Positions 1-8,569 of a stretch of 64,000 nucleotides of DNA are shown one piece after another. The first letter of the stretch is position 1. Each line of letters starts with the position of its first letter. Under the pieces are notes generated by a model, which saw only the letters and a program-made list of their open reading frames with translations, had not been told where the DNA came from and searched no databases. Source of the DNA: Kribbella sp. ALI-6-A (GTDB lineage Bacteria > Actinomycetota > Actinomycetes > Propionibacteriales > Kribbellaceae); NCBI RefSeq assembly GCF_001984195.1, contig NZ_MTQN01000012.1, forward strand, positions 1,674,001 to 1,738,000. The letters are read 5' to 3'. The position numbers were made by a program, and so were the translations under genes.

Positions 1-147
1 GAGCGCGGGGCCGACGGCCGCGATCCGGTCGTCGACCACCAGCACGTCGGCGTCGGTGAGCACGGTGTGCGCGTCGTCCATGGTCAGCACGGTGCCGCCG
101 CGCAGCACGACCGGCCGGCCGGGTGCCGGTGCCTCGGATGTGGTCAT
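1..147 (-). CDS. Amidohydrolase, N-terminal fragment
   Basis: Only the first 49 residues lie in the window; the rest runs off the left edge. The visible part begins MTTSEAP and continues into the pattern VVLRGGTVLTMDD followed by ADVLVVDDRIAAVG, which is the beta-sandwich start of the composite domain seen in Trz/Atz/SsnA-type amidohydrolases and deaminases (family knowledge). The metal-binding residues are outside the window, so substrate cannot be judged. It is divergent from the dioxygenase operon and shares its control region, so a role in the same pathway is a reasonable inference. A promoter with TTGACA and GATAGT lies upstream on the minus strand. Confidence 0.75.
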   Translation of the reverse strand, partial: MTTSEAPAPGRPVVLRGGTVLTMDDAHTVLTDADVLVVDDRIAAVGPAL

Positions 148-166
148 CAGTTCTCCCCGGGGACGG

Positions 167-180
167 CGGACGTTCGTCCG
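167..180. promoter_or_regulatory. Palindromic operator candidate, copy 1
   Basis: CGGACGTTCGTCCG is a perfect 14-bp palindrome just downstream of the predicted amidohydrolase promoter. It matches the form CGGACRnnYGTCCG, which recurs at 289-302 beside the divergent gene. The placement just past the likely transcription start suggests a repressor site; the cognate regulator is not in the window. Confidence 0.45.
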
Positions 181-195
181 TATGACGGTCAGCTC

Positions 196-224
196 ACTAT
201 CGAAGCCGCGCTCCTGCCTGTCAA
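196..224 (-). promoter_or_regulatory. Sigma-70-like promoter of the amidohydrolase gene
   Basis: On the minus strand a TTGACA box (plus positions 219-224) is followed after 17 nt by GATAGT (196-201), reading toward the amidohydrolase start at 147. A second TTGACA in the other orientation lies at 242-247 and may serve the CoA-transferase operon, but its -10 box is poor. The two -35 boxes form the arms of a 9-bp inverted repeat at 218-248. Confidence 0.5.
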
Positions 225-288
225 GAGCCCGGCTCAGAGTCTTGACAGTGCAATCCTGAGGCGCAGAGACTGCGACAGCAGGGATCAA

Positions 289-302
289 CGGACAACTGTC
301 CG
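289..302. promoter_or_regulatory. Palindromic operator candidate, copy 2
   Basis: CGGACAACTGTCCG has 6-bp inverted arms and repeats the CGGACRnnYGTCCG form of the site at 167-180. It ends 20 nt before the ATG of the CoA-transferase gene. Two such sites flanking divergent promoters are typical of one regulator controlling both transcription units. Confidence 0.45.
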
Positions 303-322
303 CGTCGAGGGGAGTTGACCGT

Positions 323-1501
323 ATGACCGAGGCCCGCTCCGGTCCGCTTGCCGGGTTGGTGGTCGCCGACTTCTCCCGGATCCTGGCCGGGCCCTACGCG
401 ACCATGCTGCTGGCCGACCTGGGGGCCGAGGTGATCAAGGTCGAGTCGCCAGGCGGGGACGACACCCGGTCGTGGCAGCCGCCGGTCCGGGACGGCATCT
501 CGACGTACTACCTGGCGGTGAACCGCAACAAGCGGTCGATCGCCCTCGACCTCAAGGACTCCGGCGACCTCGCCGTGGCCCAGGCGCTGGCCCGGCGGGC
601 CGACGTCCTGATCGAGAACTTCAAGCCCGGTGGACTGGCCCGCTTCGGGCTCGACTACGCGACAGTTGCCGAGGGCAACCCCGGCGCGGTCTACGCGTCG
701 ATCAGCGGATTCGGCAGCGGACCGAAAGGCGCCGCACTGCCCGGGTACGACCTGATCGTGCAGGCGATCTCCGGGTTGATGAGCCTGACCGGCGACCCCG
801 GCGGCGAACCGTTCCGGGCCGGCATCTCGGTCTTCGACGTGATGGCCGGCATGCACGCCACGATCGGTGTCCTGTCGGCGCTCAACGCCCGGCACGCGAC
901 CGGCCGCGGCCAGCACGTCGAGGTGAACCTGTTGTCCTCGGCGCTGTCCGGCCTGGTCAACCAGTCCAGCGCGTACGTCGCGGGCGGCGTCGTCCCGTCG
1001 CGTATGGGCAACAGCCATCCCAGTCTGTTCCCGTACGAACCGCTGCCCTGTTCCGACGGCGACCTGATCATCACGGCCGGCAACAACGGCCAGTTCCGCA
1101 AGCTGGTCGAGGTGCTCGGCGTGCCCGAGCTGGCCGACGACCCGCGGTTCGACCGGAACGAGAAGCGCACCGAGAACCGCGACGTGCTGCGCCCGCTGCT
1201 GGTCGAGCGGTTGCAGACCCGGACGAAGGCGGAGTGGTTCCACGCGATCATCGCCGCGGGCGTGCCGTGCGGACCGATCAACACCATCGACGGCGGGATG
1301 GCGTTCGCCGAGGAGATCGGGCTCGATCCGGTGGTGGCGGTCGGACCGGAGGGTCACGCCGTACCGAGTGTGCGCAACCCGATCACGTTCTCGGAGACGC
1401 CGGCGGACTACCTGTTGCCGCCTCCGGCGCTCGACGAGCACGGGGACGAGATCCGGCAGTGGCTCGCGGCCGAACGGCGTACGGAGGAAGGAACGGTATG
1501 A
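323..1501 (+). CDS. Class III (CaiB/BaiF) CoA-transferase
   Basis: A 392-residue protein of the formyl-CoA transferase family, which moves CoA from an acyl-CoA donor to a carboxylic acid through an aspartyl thioester. It opens with GLVVADFSRILAGPYATML and AEVIKVESPGGDD, both family hallmarks, and Asp172 in SVFDVMAGM fits the catalytic aspartate. Length is typical. The ATG follows a GGGGAG ribosome site. Its stop overlaps the next gene's ATG (ATGA), so it is co-translated with the citryl-CoA-lyase-like gene and the LigAB pair. I infer that it activates an organic acid produced by ring cleavage; the substrate is unknown. Confidence 0.9.
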   Translation: MTEARSGPLAGLVVADFSRILAGPYATMLLADLGAEVIKVESPGGDDTRSWQPPVRDGISTYYLAVNRNKRSIALDLKDSGDLAVAQALARRADVLIENFKPGGLARFGLDYATVAEGNPGAVYASISGFGSGPKGAALPGYDLIVQAISGLMSLTGDPGGEPFRAGISVFDVMAGMHATIGVLSALNARHATGRGQHVEVNLLSSALSGLVNQSSAYVAGGVVPSRMGNSHPSLFPYEPLPCSDGDLIITAGNNGQFRKLVEVLGVPELADDPRFDRNEKRTENRDVLRPLLVERLQTRTKAEWFHAIIAAGVPCGPINTIDGGMAFAEEIGLDPVVAVGPEGHAVPSVRNPITFSETPADYLLPPPALDEHGDEIRQWLAAERRTEEGTV

Positions 1502-2292
1502 GCGAAGCGCCCAGCTTCCCGACCTCGCTCGGGACGTCCACGGCCGACGAGATCCGCCTGCTCGGGCAGGACCTCACGGCCGACCTGATGGGCAAGGTCG
1601 GCTTCGGGGAACTGGCCTTCTGGCTGGTCGCCCTGCGTCGTCCGACGCCTTCGGAGGTCAGGGTCTTCGAGGCCGTGCTGGTCGCGCTGGCCGACCACGG
1701 TTTCACGCCGACCGCGATCGCCGCGCGGCTCACCTACCTGTCCGCGCCGGACTCGCTGCAAGGCGCTCTCGCGGCCGGTCTGCTCGGCGGCGGCTCCCGT
1801 TTCCTGGGCGTCACCGAGGACTGCGGCGCCTTCCTGCACGACGCGCTCGAAGCAGTCGACGGCGAGTTGCCGGACGACGACGAGGGCTGGGACGCCCTTG
1901 CGTTGACCGTGGTTTCGGAGGCGAAGGCAGCCAAGCGGTTCGTGCCCGGGCTGGGCCATCCGGTCCACAAGGTGAGCGACCCGAGGACGCCGGTACTGAT
2001 CGGCATCGCCGAGGAGGAAGGGCTCCGCGGACCGCATCTGAAGCTGTTCGAGGCGATCGGGCGGGTGCACGAACAGGTCCTCGGCCGCCGGTTGCCGTTG
2101 AACGGCGCCGGCGTCTGCGGCGCCGCGCTGGCCGACCTCGGGCTTCCGATCGAGCTGCTGCGTGGCTTCGCCCTGCTGGCCCGCGCCGCCGGTCTGCTCG
2201 GGCAGCTCGCCGAGGAGCATCGCCGCCCGATCGGCATGGACGCCTACCTGACCGTCGATCGCAACGCCGTCTACGTCGACCCCACCGCCTGA
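1498..2292 (+). CDS. Citryl-CoA lyase-like (citrate synthase fold) protein
   Basis: A 264-residue short member of the citrate synthase superfamily, much smaller than a true citrate synthase (about 370-430 residues). The sequence GLGHPVHKVSDPR carries the conserved histidine and the DPR triplet of the active site, and GAGVCGAALADLG follows near the C-terminus. Stand-alone proteins of this size are annotated as citryl-CoA lyases, which split a CoA thioester of a tertiary hydroxy acid. It overlaps the CoA-transferase gene by 4 bp and is followed 18 bp later by ligB. I infer a cleavage step after CoA activation of a ring-fission product. Confidence 0.85.
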   Translation: MSEAPSFPTSLGTSTADEIRLLGQDLTADLMGKVGFGELAFWLVALRRPTPSEVRVFEAVLVALADHGFTPTAIAARLTYLSAPDSLQGALAAGLLGGGSRFLGVTEDCGAFLHDALEAVDGELPDDDEGWDALALTVVSEAKAAKRFVPGLGHPVHKVSDPRTPVLIGIAEEEGLRGPHLKLFEAIGRVHEQVLGRRLPLNGAGVCGAALADLGLPIELLRGFALLARAAGLLGQLAEEHRRPIGMDAYLTVDRNAVYVDPTA

Positions 2293-2310
2293 GACCCCGA
2301 GGAGCACGTC

Positions 2311-3174
2311 ATGGCCCAAGTCGTCGCGGTCATCGCGTCCACGCACCACCCGTTCTACTACCGGGCCAGCACGGCCACCGGTGCCGACCGGCCGCCGTTC
2401 GCGGACGAGTGGGTGGCCAAGATCGAGGCGTTCCGGGAAACCCTGACCAAGGCCCGTCCGGACGTGCTGGTGATGGTCGGCAGCGACCACTTCCACCAGC
2501 TCTGGCTGGACAACATGCCGCAGTTCCTGGTCGGCAAGGCGCCCTTCTTCGACGCGAACTTCTCCAACGAGGAACGCGAGTTCGGCCTGCCCCGAATGAC
2601 CCTGGCCGGCCAGGAGGACCTGTCCGCGCACATCCTGCGCGACGGCCTGGACGCCGGCTTCGATCTTGCCTTCAGCAACGAACTGCGGATCGATCACAGC
2701 ATCACCTGCCCGATCATCACGCTGCGTCCCGAGGCCGACCTGCCGATCGTGCCGATCTACACCAACATCTTCGCGCCGCCGCTGCCCCGGCCGCAGCGGT
2801 TCGTCCAGCTGGGCCGGACGATCCGGCAGCTGGTCGAGTCCTGGCCGACCGACCAGCGGGTGGCGATCATCGGCACCGGCCATCTCTCGCTCGAGCTCGG
2901 CGGACCGCGCCAGTTCGGTGCCCACGGCCCCGATCCGGAGTTCGACCGGAAGGCGGTCGAGTGGATCGCAGCAGGTGACATCGAGGGTGCGCTGTCCGAG
3001 GTGACGCTGGACAGCCTGCACCTGCCGGGCAACGCCACGCACGGCTTCATGGACTTCCTGCTGATGATGGGCGCGGCCGGCGACGGCGCGAAGGCCGATC
3101 ACGTCGACTCCCTCGACCTGTTCCACACGATGGAGGCCTACTTCACCTGGTACCCGAACGGAGCGCCGGCATGA
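2311..3174 (+). CDS. Class III extradiol dioxygenase, catalytic (LigB-like) subunit
   Basis: A 287-residue protein of the LigB superfamily, which opens catechol-type rings next to the hydroxyls using Fe(II). His12 in ASTHHPF and the His60/His62 pair in GSDHFHQLW fit the metal ligands, and His191 in IGTGHLSLELGG fits the acid-base histidine. Family members act on protocatechuate, gallate or methylgallate; the exact ring here cannot be read from sequence. A GAGGAG ribosome site precedes the ATG. The stop overlaps the start of the small subunit gene, as expected for a two-subunit enzyme. Confidence 0.88.
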   Translation: MAQVVAVIASTHHPFYYRASTATGADRPPFADEWVAKIEAFRETLTKARPDVLVMVGSDHFHQLWLDNMPQFLVGKAPFFDANFSNEEREFGLPRMTLAGQEDLSAHILRDGLDAGFDLAFSNELRIDHSITCPIITLRPEADLPIVPIYTNIFAPPLPRPQRFVQLGRTIRQLVESWPTDQRVAIIGTGHLSLELGGPRQFGAHGPDPEFDRKAVEWIAAGDIEGALSEVTLDSLHLPGNATHGFMDFLLMMGAAGDGAKADHVDSLDLFHTMEAYFTWYPNGAPA

Positions 3175-3530
3175 GCAAGTACCTGCTGGACAAGTTCCTC
3201 TACACCGTCGACCGCGACCCCGAGCTGGTCGAGCGGTACCGCGAGGACCCGGCCGGAACCGTCACCTGGTGGGAGGCGGAGATGGCCAACAAGCTGCTCA
3301 ACTGCACGGCGGACGAGCGGACGACCTGGCTGGCCTTCACCGAGGAGGAGCGCTCCGCGCTGCGCACGCACGACCATGTGGCGCTGTTCGGTCTGGGCGC
3401 CCACCCGTTCCTCACGCTGACGCTGTTCATCGCGATGTTCGAACGCGACCACGGCCCGCTGGAGTACCAGCTGGCCTACGCCAAAGCGATGGAGCACATC
3501 AGCCTGCCCTATCCCGACATCGCCACCTGA
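3171..3530 (+). CDS. LigA-like small subunit of the ring-cleavage dioxygenase
   Basis: A 119-residue all-helical protein of the LigA family. The segment YREDPAGTVTWWEAEM, followed by DERTTWLAFTEEERSALRTHDH, resembles the alpha subunit of protocatechuate 4,5-dioxygenase, which caps the LigB active site. It starts by ATGA overlap with ligB, the usual way the two subunits are made in equal amounts, although here the catalytic subunit comes first whereas in Sphingobium ligA precedes ligB. It is slightly shorter than the 139-residue reference LigA. Confidence 0.82.
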   Translation: MSKYLLDKFLYTVDRDPELVERYREDPAGTVTWWEAEMANKLLNCTADERTTWLAFTEEERSALRTHDHVALFGLGAHPFLTLTLFIAMFERDHGPLEYQLAYAKAMEHISLPYPDIAT

Positions 3531-3546
3531 CCTGCGAGGAGACGTC

Positions 3547-4527
3547 GTGCGAGCAGCCGTTGTGGGCATCCTGGGCGAACCGCCGTCGCTGGCCGAGCAC
3601 CCGGACCCGGTCCCGGCCGAGGGATGCAGCCTCGTTCGGGTCGCCGCGGCGCCCGTCGTACCGCTCGATCTGCTGTGCGCCTCCGGTACGTCGTACTTCG
3701 GTGCTCCGGCGGTTCCCTACGTGCCGGGTGTGCAGGGCGTCGGCGTGGTCGAACAGTCGGCGGTCATGGCGGCCGGGACCAGGGTCTTCTTCGCGACGTC
3801 GGCCGGGATGACGGCCGGCGACGGCAGCTTCGCCGAGCGCTGCGCGGTCCCGGACTCCGACCTCGTCGCGCTGCCGGACGACGTACCGGACACGGTGGTC
3901 GCCGCGCTCGGGCTCTCCGCAGTGGCGGCGTGGATGGCGCTGACCTGGCGGGCGCGCATGCAGCCGGGGGAGCGGGTGCTGGTCCTCGGCGCCGGTGGAG
4001 CGGTCGGCCAGATCGCCATCGGTGCGGCGCGCGCTCTGGAAGCGAGCCGGGTGACGGCGCTGTGCCGTTCCGACGCGTCCCGTCAGCGTGCGTTGGCTGC
4101 CGGCGCGGACGACGCGCTGATGCTCAGCGCGGACGTCGACGAACTGACGACCCGCCTCGCCGAGGCCACCGGCGGTGATGTCGACGTGGTGGTCGATCCG
4201 GTCTTCGGTCCGGCGGCCACCGCGGCCTCCCGGCTGCTCGCGCCCGGCGGCCGGCTGGTGAACCTCGGGGGAGCGTCGGGTGACGAGGCAACGTTCTCCT
4301 CGTCCGTCCTGCGCAGCCGCTCGGCCAACATCCTGGGCTACACCAACAACTCGCTGACGCCGGAGCAGCGGGCGGAGGCGCTCACCGCGGTCCTGCGGCA
4401 CGCCGCGGCCGGCCGGATCACCGTCGCGCACGAGACCGTCGGCCTCCCGGACGTCGCGACGGCCTGGTCACGCCAAGCGGCTGGGCAGATCGCCGGCCGC
4501 CTCATCCTGACGGTCGAGCACCACTAG
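3547..4527 (+). CDS. Zinc-independent alcohol dehydrogenase / quinone oxidoreductase family protein
   Basis: A 326-residue medium-chain dehydrogenase/reductase. The N-terminal half is a GroES-like domain, and VLVLGAGGAVGQIAIGAA (about residues 142-159) is the nucleotide-binding turn of the Rossmann domain. No cluster of four zinc-binding cysteines is present, so it belongs with quinone oxidoreductases. The GTG start is preceded by GAGGAG. It is the last gene of the dioxygenase operon, 16 bp after ligA, and probably reduces or oxidises an intermediate of that pathway; this is inference. Confidence 0.82.
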   Translation: MRAAVVGILGEPPSLAEHPDPVPAEGCSLVRVAAAPVVPLDLLCASGTSYFGAPAVPYVPGVQGVGVVEQSAVMAAGTRVFFATSAGMTAGDGSFAERCAVPDSDLVALPDDVPDTVVAALGLSAVAAWMALTWRARMQPGERVLVLGAGGAVGQIAIGAARALEASRVTALCRSDASRQRALAAGADDALMLSADVDELTTRLAEATGGDVDVVVDPVFGPAATAASRLLAPGGRLVNLGGASGDEATFSSSVLRSRSANILGYTNNSLTPEQRAEALTAVLRHAAAGRITVAHETVGLPDVATAWSRQAAGQIAGRLILTVEHH

Positions 4528-4596
4528 CGCTGCGCCCTGGCGGCGGACCCAGCGAGGACTAGAGTCACCGGGTAACCGACACCGGGGAGCAGGGAA

Positions 4597-5370
4597 ATGA
4601 CCGCAGTCATCATCGTGATCGTGGCGCTCGTCGTGATCCTGGCGATCGCGTTGATCGTCTCGTACAACCGCTTCGTCAAGCAGCGCAACCTGATCCAGGA
4701 GTCCTGGCGGCAGATCGACGTCGAGCTGCACCGCCGCTACGACCTGATCCCGAACCTGGTCGAGACCGTGCGCGCGTACGCCGCGCACGAGCGGCACGTG
4801 TTCGAGGAGGTCGCCCGGTTGCGCACCCAGGCGGTCGGCGCCGAGGGCGCCACGCCGGAGCAGCGGGCCGCCGCGGAGGGTCAGCTGTCGGGCGCGTTGC
4901 GGCAGATGATGATCTCGGTCGAGGCCTACCCGCAGCTGCAGTCGAACCAGAACTTCCTCGGTCTGCAGCGCGAGCTGACCGACACCGAGGACCGGATCGC
5001 GGCCGGCCGCCGGTTCTACAACGCCAACGTCGGGGACTACAACACCCGGATCGAGGCGTTCCCGTCGAACCTGATCGCGAGCAGCTTCAAGTTCGAGAAG
5101 GCCGGTTACTTCGAGGTCAAGGACGAGAGCGTCCGGTCGGTGCCGCAGGTGTCGTTCGGAACCATCGGCTCGGTCGACGGTGAGCAGGCGCCGCCGCAGA
5201 TGCCGGCCGGTGGGCACAGCTCGGGCCAGATCCAGCCGCCGCTGCCGGGTGACCAGCAGGGCTACCAGCAGCAGGGCGGCTACCAGCAGCTTCCGCCGCA
5301 GAATCAGGGTCAGCCGCCGGCAGGTGCGCCGCGTCCGCAGGACGGTCAGCCGCCGTTCACCGGGGCCTGA
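4597..5370 (+). CDS. lemA: LemA family membrane protein
   Basis: A 257-residue protein with one N-terminal membrane helix (residues 3-22, AVIIVIVALVVILAIALIV) and the LemA core: YNRFVKQRNLIQESWRQIDV, then RRYDLIPNLVETVR and the later helix QRELTDTEDRIAAGRRFYN. The last 60 residues are a proline- and glutamine-rich tail with GYQQQGGYQQ repeats, longer than in most LemA proteins and probably disordered. The cellular role of LemA is not settled. The ATG has a GGGGAGCAGG ribosome site. It is a single-gene unit closed by a strong hairpin. Confidence 0.9.
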   Translation: MTAVIIVIVALVVILAIALIVSYNRFVKQRNLIQESWRQIDVELHRRYDLIPNLVETVRAYAAHERHVFEEVARLRTQAVGAEGATPEQRAAAEGQLSGALRQMMISVEAYPQLQSNQNFLGLQRELTDTEDRIAAGRRFYNANVGDYNTRIEAFPSNLIASSFKFEKAGYFEVKDESVRSVPQVSFGTIGSVDGEQAPPQMPAGGHSSGQIQPPLPGDQQGYQQQGGYQQLPPQNQGQPPAGAPRPQDGQPPFTGA

Positions 5371-5388
5371 CCCCGGCCGGACAAATTC

Positions 5389-5430
5389 AGGCCCGGGGTT
5401 GACGGTGATCAGTCCGTCATCCCCGGGCCT
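5389..5430 (+). terminator. Hairpin terminator after lemA
   Basis: AGGCCCGGGG pairs with CCCCGGGCCT around an inner 6-bp stem (TGACGG with CCGTCA) and an 8-nt loop. No T-run follows, as is common in actinobacteria. Confidence 0.7.
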
Positions 5431-5471
5431 GCCCTCCCCCCGGTACCTGCGTCCAGACTGCCCGGCACGCA

Positions 5472-5506
5472 TACATCCGGCGTACATCGGCGCGTACATC
5501 GGCGCG
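5472..5506 (+). promoter_or_regulatory. Tandem direct repeats upstream of the SARP gene
   Basis: Three copies of TACATC(C)GGCG start at 5472, 5483 and 5495, that is 11 and 12 bp apart. The second and third share a perfect 12-mer, CGTACATCGGCG. SARP proteins are known to bind direct repeats spaced by about one helical turn, so this may be an autoregulatory site. It lies about 85 bp ahead of the GTG start. Confidence 0.4.
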
Positions 5507-5590
5507 TCCACCGCTCGGCACAGGCTTCCCGGACCGTCCCCGGGATGCCACCATGGGGCCGCGTGCGGAATTAGTTGAGAGGGCAGCCAA

Positions 5591-8569
5591 GTGGACGGTC
5601 TGAGGTACGAGATCCTCGGTCCGCTGCGTGTCGCCAACCTGTCCAGCCAGCAGCTCCGGGCCAGCAAACCCCGCCAGCTGCTCGCCACCCTGCTGCTGCA
5701 CCCGAACAGGTTCGTCTCCACCGACCTGATCGCCGACGCGCTCTGGGAGAACGCCCCGCCGCGGTCCGCGACGGCCAACATCCGTACCTACGTGCGCGCA
5801 CTGCGCGGTGCCCTGCAGGACGCCGGACTGCCCGCGCCGATCGATACCTCTGCGGCCGGCTACAGCATCGCGGTCGGTGTCGACGAGTTGGACTCCAGCA
5901 GGTTCGAGTCGCTGCTGGCCGAGGGGGGTCACCTGCGCGACGCCGGGGACACCCGTCAGGCGATGCAGGTGCTGTCCGGGGCGTACTCGCTGTGGCGCGG
6001 CCATCCGCTGGCCGACCTGACCATCTCCTCGGCCTGGGAAGGCTCGATCAGCCGCCTGGAAGCGCAGTACCGCGGCCTGGTCGACACCCTGCTCGACCTG
6101 CGGCTGGAGCACGGCGACGCCGCCGGTGCCGCCGTACTGCTCAGTGGGCGGCTCACCGAGGACCCGTACGACGAGCAGCTGTGGCGCAGGCTCGTCGACA
6201 CGCTGCTGGCGGCCGGTCGTACCAGCGAAGCGCGGGCGGCGTACAGCAAGGCCGTGCGGACCCTCGCGGACGAGCTGGGGGTGGAGCCCGGTCCGGAGCT
6301 TGAGGCAGCCGGTGCGCGCGCCCACAACGGCCACACCGCGAACTGGCCCGAGCCGGGTATCCCCACAGTCCGTACGCCGGAGCCGGAGGCCGTCGAGCCA
6401 CCCGGTCCGATGGCCGCGCCCGCTCTGACCGAGCCGCACAAGCCGCCGAGCCAGCTGCCGCTCGACCTGCCCGACTTCAGCGGCCGGGACGAGTACCTGG
6501 AGAAGCTGCGGGACCTGGTCTGCGGGCATGATCCCGTCCGGCCGCCGATCGCGGTGATCTCCGGGGCGCCCGGAACGGGCAAGAGTTCGCTGGCTGTTCG
6601 GCTGGGCCATCTGGTCAGGGAATACTTCCCGGACGGGCAGATCTACCTGGACATGCGCGGCGCCACCGACCCCAGGGATCCCGGCGGCGCGCTGACCGAT
6701 CTGCTGCTCAGCCTGAACGTGCCGGACTTCGCCGTACCGGCTGATCCGGACCGCCGGTCGGCGATGCTGCGGTCGGAGCTGGCCAGCCGCCGGGTGCTGA
6801 TCATCCTGGACGACGTGGCGTCGGCCCGGCAGGTCGCGCCGCTGATGCCGGGCACCGGGGCGTCAGCGGTCGTCGTGACCAGCCGCAACCGGCTGATCGA
6901 CCTGGCCGGGGCCGACCCGATCCCACTCGACACCTTCGACGACCGTGAGGCGACCGAGCTGCTGCTGCGCGTCGCCGGCACCGGCCGGATCGACCGAGGC
7001 TCTCCGGCGGCGGAGGAGATCCTGCTGGCCTGCGGGAACCTGCCGCTGGCGATCCGGATCGTGGCGAGCCGCCTGGCCCAGCGGCCCGACCTGAGCCCGA
7101 GCGAGCTGGCCCGGCGGCTCCGGGACGAGACCCACCGACTGGACGAGCTGAGCATCGGCGAGCTGGCCGTCCGGACCAGCGCAGACCTGAGCTACGGCTC
7201 GCTCAGTCCGGAGGAGGCCAGGCTCTACCGGCTGATCGGCCACTTCGCGGTCGGGGAGTTCTCGGCGCGAGTGCTGGAGCCGGTGGCCAGTCCGGCCGTC
7301 GTACGGCGCAGTCTGGACCGGCTGATCGAGGTCAACCTGGTGCAGATCAGTTCGATCGACCCGACCGGCAAGGCGCGCTACCGGGTGCACGACCTGCTGC
7401 GGCTGCACGCGATCGGTGTCGGCGACGAGAACCAGAAGGCCGATGCGCTGAAGGACCTGGCCACCCTGCTCGACGCCCTGCTGGCCAAGGTACGGCGAGC
7501 TGCCGCGGCGCTGCCGTTCGGCTACTTCGGCACCCTCGACTACGAGGGCCCGCTGCGGTCACCGGATCCGCAGCCGTTCACCGACACGGATGCGATCGCC
7601 TGGTTCGACAGCGAGCGCAGTAGCTTCGTCCCGGCCATCCGGGCCGCAGCCCAGAACGGTCTGCACGAGCACGCCTGGCGACTGGCCGCCGCCTGGGGCC
7701 CGTACCTGGACATGCGCGCCGGTTTCGACGACTGGAACGAGTCGCACCAGCCCGGCCTGCTCAGCGCGATCGCCTGCGGGGACCGGCGCGGCGCGGCGAT
7801 CCTGCACCGCAACCTCGGCCAGCTCGCGCTCTACAAGGACGACTGGGACGCGGCCTGGCACCACCTGACCAGCGCCGCCGAACTGTTCGCCGAGGTCGGC
7901 GATCGGCAGGGCGAGGGAATCGCCGCGGTCGGTGTCGGGACCTGGCTGCGCGAGCGCGGCCGCCCGGACGAGGCGCTGCCGCACTACGAGAAGGCTGTCG
8001 AGGCCTTCGTCGAGGTCGGCGACACCAATGGCGAGGCAGTCGCCCGCAGCGCGGTCGCGTCGATCTGGCTGTCCCGCGACGACACGGTGACGGCCGGGCG
8101 CTACCTGGCCGAGGCGTTCCTGCTCGGCGTACGCCGGGGCGATCGGCACCGCGAGGCCAAGGTCCGGCGGCGGATCGCGGCGTTGCGGATCCGGCAGGGC
8201 CGCTTGGAGCAGGCGGTCCGCCAACTGCAGGCGTCGCTGGCGATCTTCGGCAAGATCGGTGACGACCACTGCGCGGCGTACGCGCGGGCCGAGCTGGGGA
8301 AGACGCTGATCGCGGTCGGTGACGACGCGGCCGCCCGGAAGATGCTGCTGGACGCGATCGAGATCGGCCACCGGCTCGGCGACCGCAGCGTCGAGGGCCA
8401 GGCGGCGTACGACCTGGGCCGGCTGCACGTGACGACCGGCAACGTCGACTTCGCCCGGCGGTACCTGAGCCGCGCGATCCGGGCCTGGCAGCAGATCGGC
8501 AACGACGCGCGGGTGGCCGAGGCCCGGGCGCACCTGACCGAGCTCGGCGCGGATCTCGCCGTCAGCTGA
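5591..8569 (+). CDS. SARP-type regulator with NB-ARC and TPR domains
   Basis: A 992-residue transcription factor of the AfsR type. Residues 1-95 form an OmpR-like winged helix, 100-245 a bacterial transcriptional activator (BTAD) domain, followed by a proline-rich linker. An NB-ARC ATPase starts near 297, with the P-loop GAPGTGKSS at about 325-333 and a Walker B strand VLIILDDV near 400. The C-terminal third (about 740-985) is a run of TPR-like helix pairs. Such proteins usually switch on secondary-metabolite genes in response to a ligand or phosphorylation, but no biosynthetic cluster is visible here. The GTG start follows GAGAGGG. Direct repeats at 5472-5506 may be its own target. Confidence 0.9.
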   Translation: MDGLRYEILGPLRVANLSSQQLRASKPRQLLATLLLHPNRFVSTDLIADALWENAPPRSATANIRTYVRALRGALQDAGLPAPIDTSAAGYSIAVGVDELDSSRFESLLAEGGHLRDAGDTRQAMQVLSGAYSLWRGHPLADLTISSAWEGSISRLEAQYRGLVDTLLDLRLEHGDAAGAAVLLSGRLTEDPYDEQLWRRLVDTLLAAGRTSEARAAYSKAVRTLADELGVEPGPELEAAGARAHNGHTANWPEPGIPTVRTPEPEAVEPPGPMAAPALTEPHKPPSQLPLDLPDFSGRDEYLEKLRDLVCGHDPVRPPIAVISGAPGTGKSSLAVRLGHLVREYFPDGQIYLDMRGATDPRDPGGALTDLLLSLNVPDFAVPADPDRRSAMLRSELASRRVLIILDDVASARQVAPLMPGTGASAVVVTSRNRLIDLAGADPIPLDTFDDREATELLLRVAGTGRIDRGSPAAEEILLACGNLPLAIRIVASRLAQRPDLSPSELARRLRDETHRLDELSIGELAVRTSADLSYGSLSPEEARLYRLIGHFAVGEFSARVLEPVASPAVVRRSLDRLIEVNLVQISSIDPTGKARYRVHDLLRLHAIGVGDENQKADALKDLATLLDALLAKVRRAAAALPFGYFGTLDYEGPLRSPDPQPFTDTDAIAWFDSERSSFVPAIRAAAQNGLHEHAWRLAAAWGPYLDMRAGFDDWNESHQPGLLSAIACGDRRGAAILHRNLGQLALYKDDWDAAWHHLTSAAELFAEVGDRQGEGIAAVGVGTWLRERGRPDEALPHYEKAVEAFVEVGDTNGEAVARSAVASIWLSRDDTVTAGRYLAEAFLLGVRRGDRHREAKVRRRIAALRIRQGRLEQAVRQLQASLAIFGKIGDDHCAAYARAELGKTLIAVGDDAAARKMLLDAIEIGHRLGDRSVEGQAAYDLGRLHVTTGNVDFARRYLSRAIRAWQQIGNDARVAEARAHLTELGADLAVS

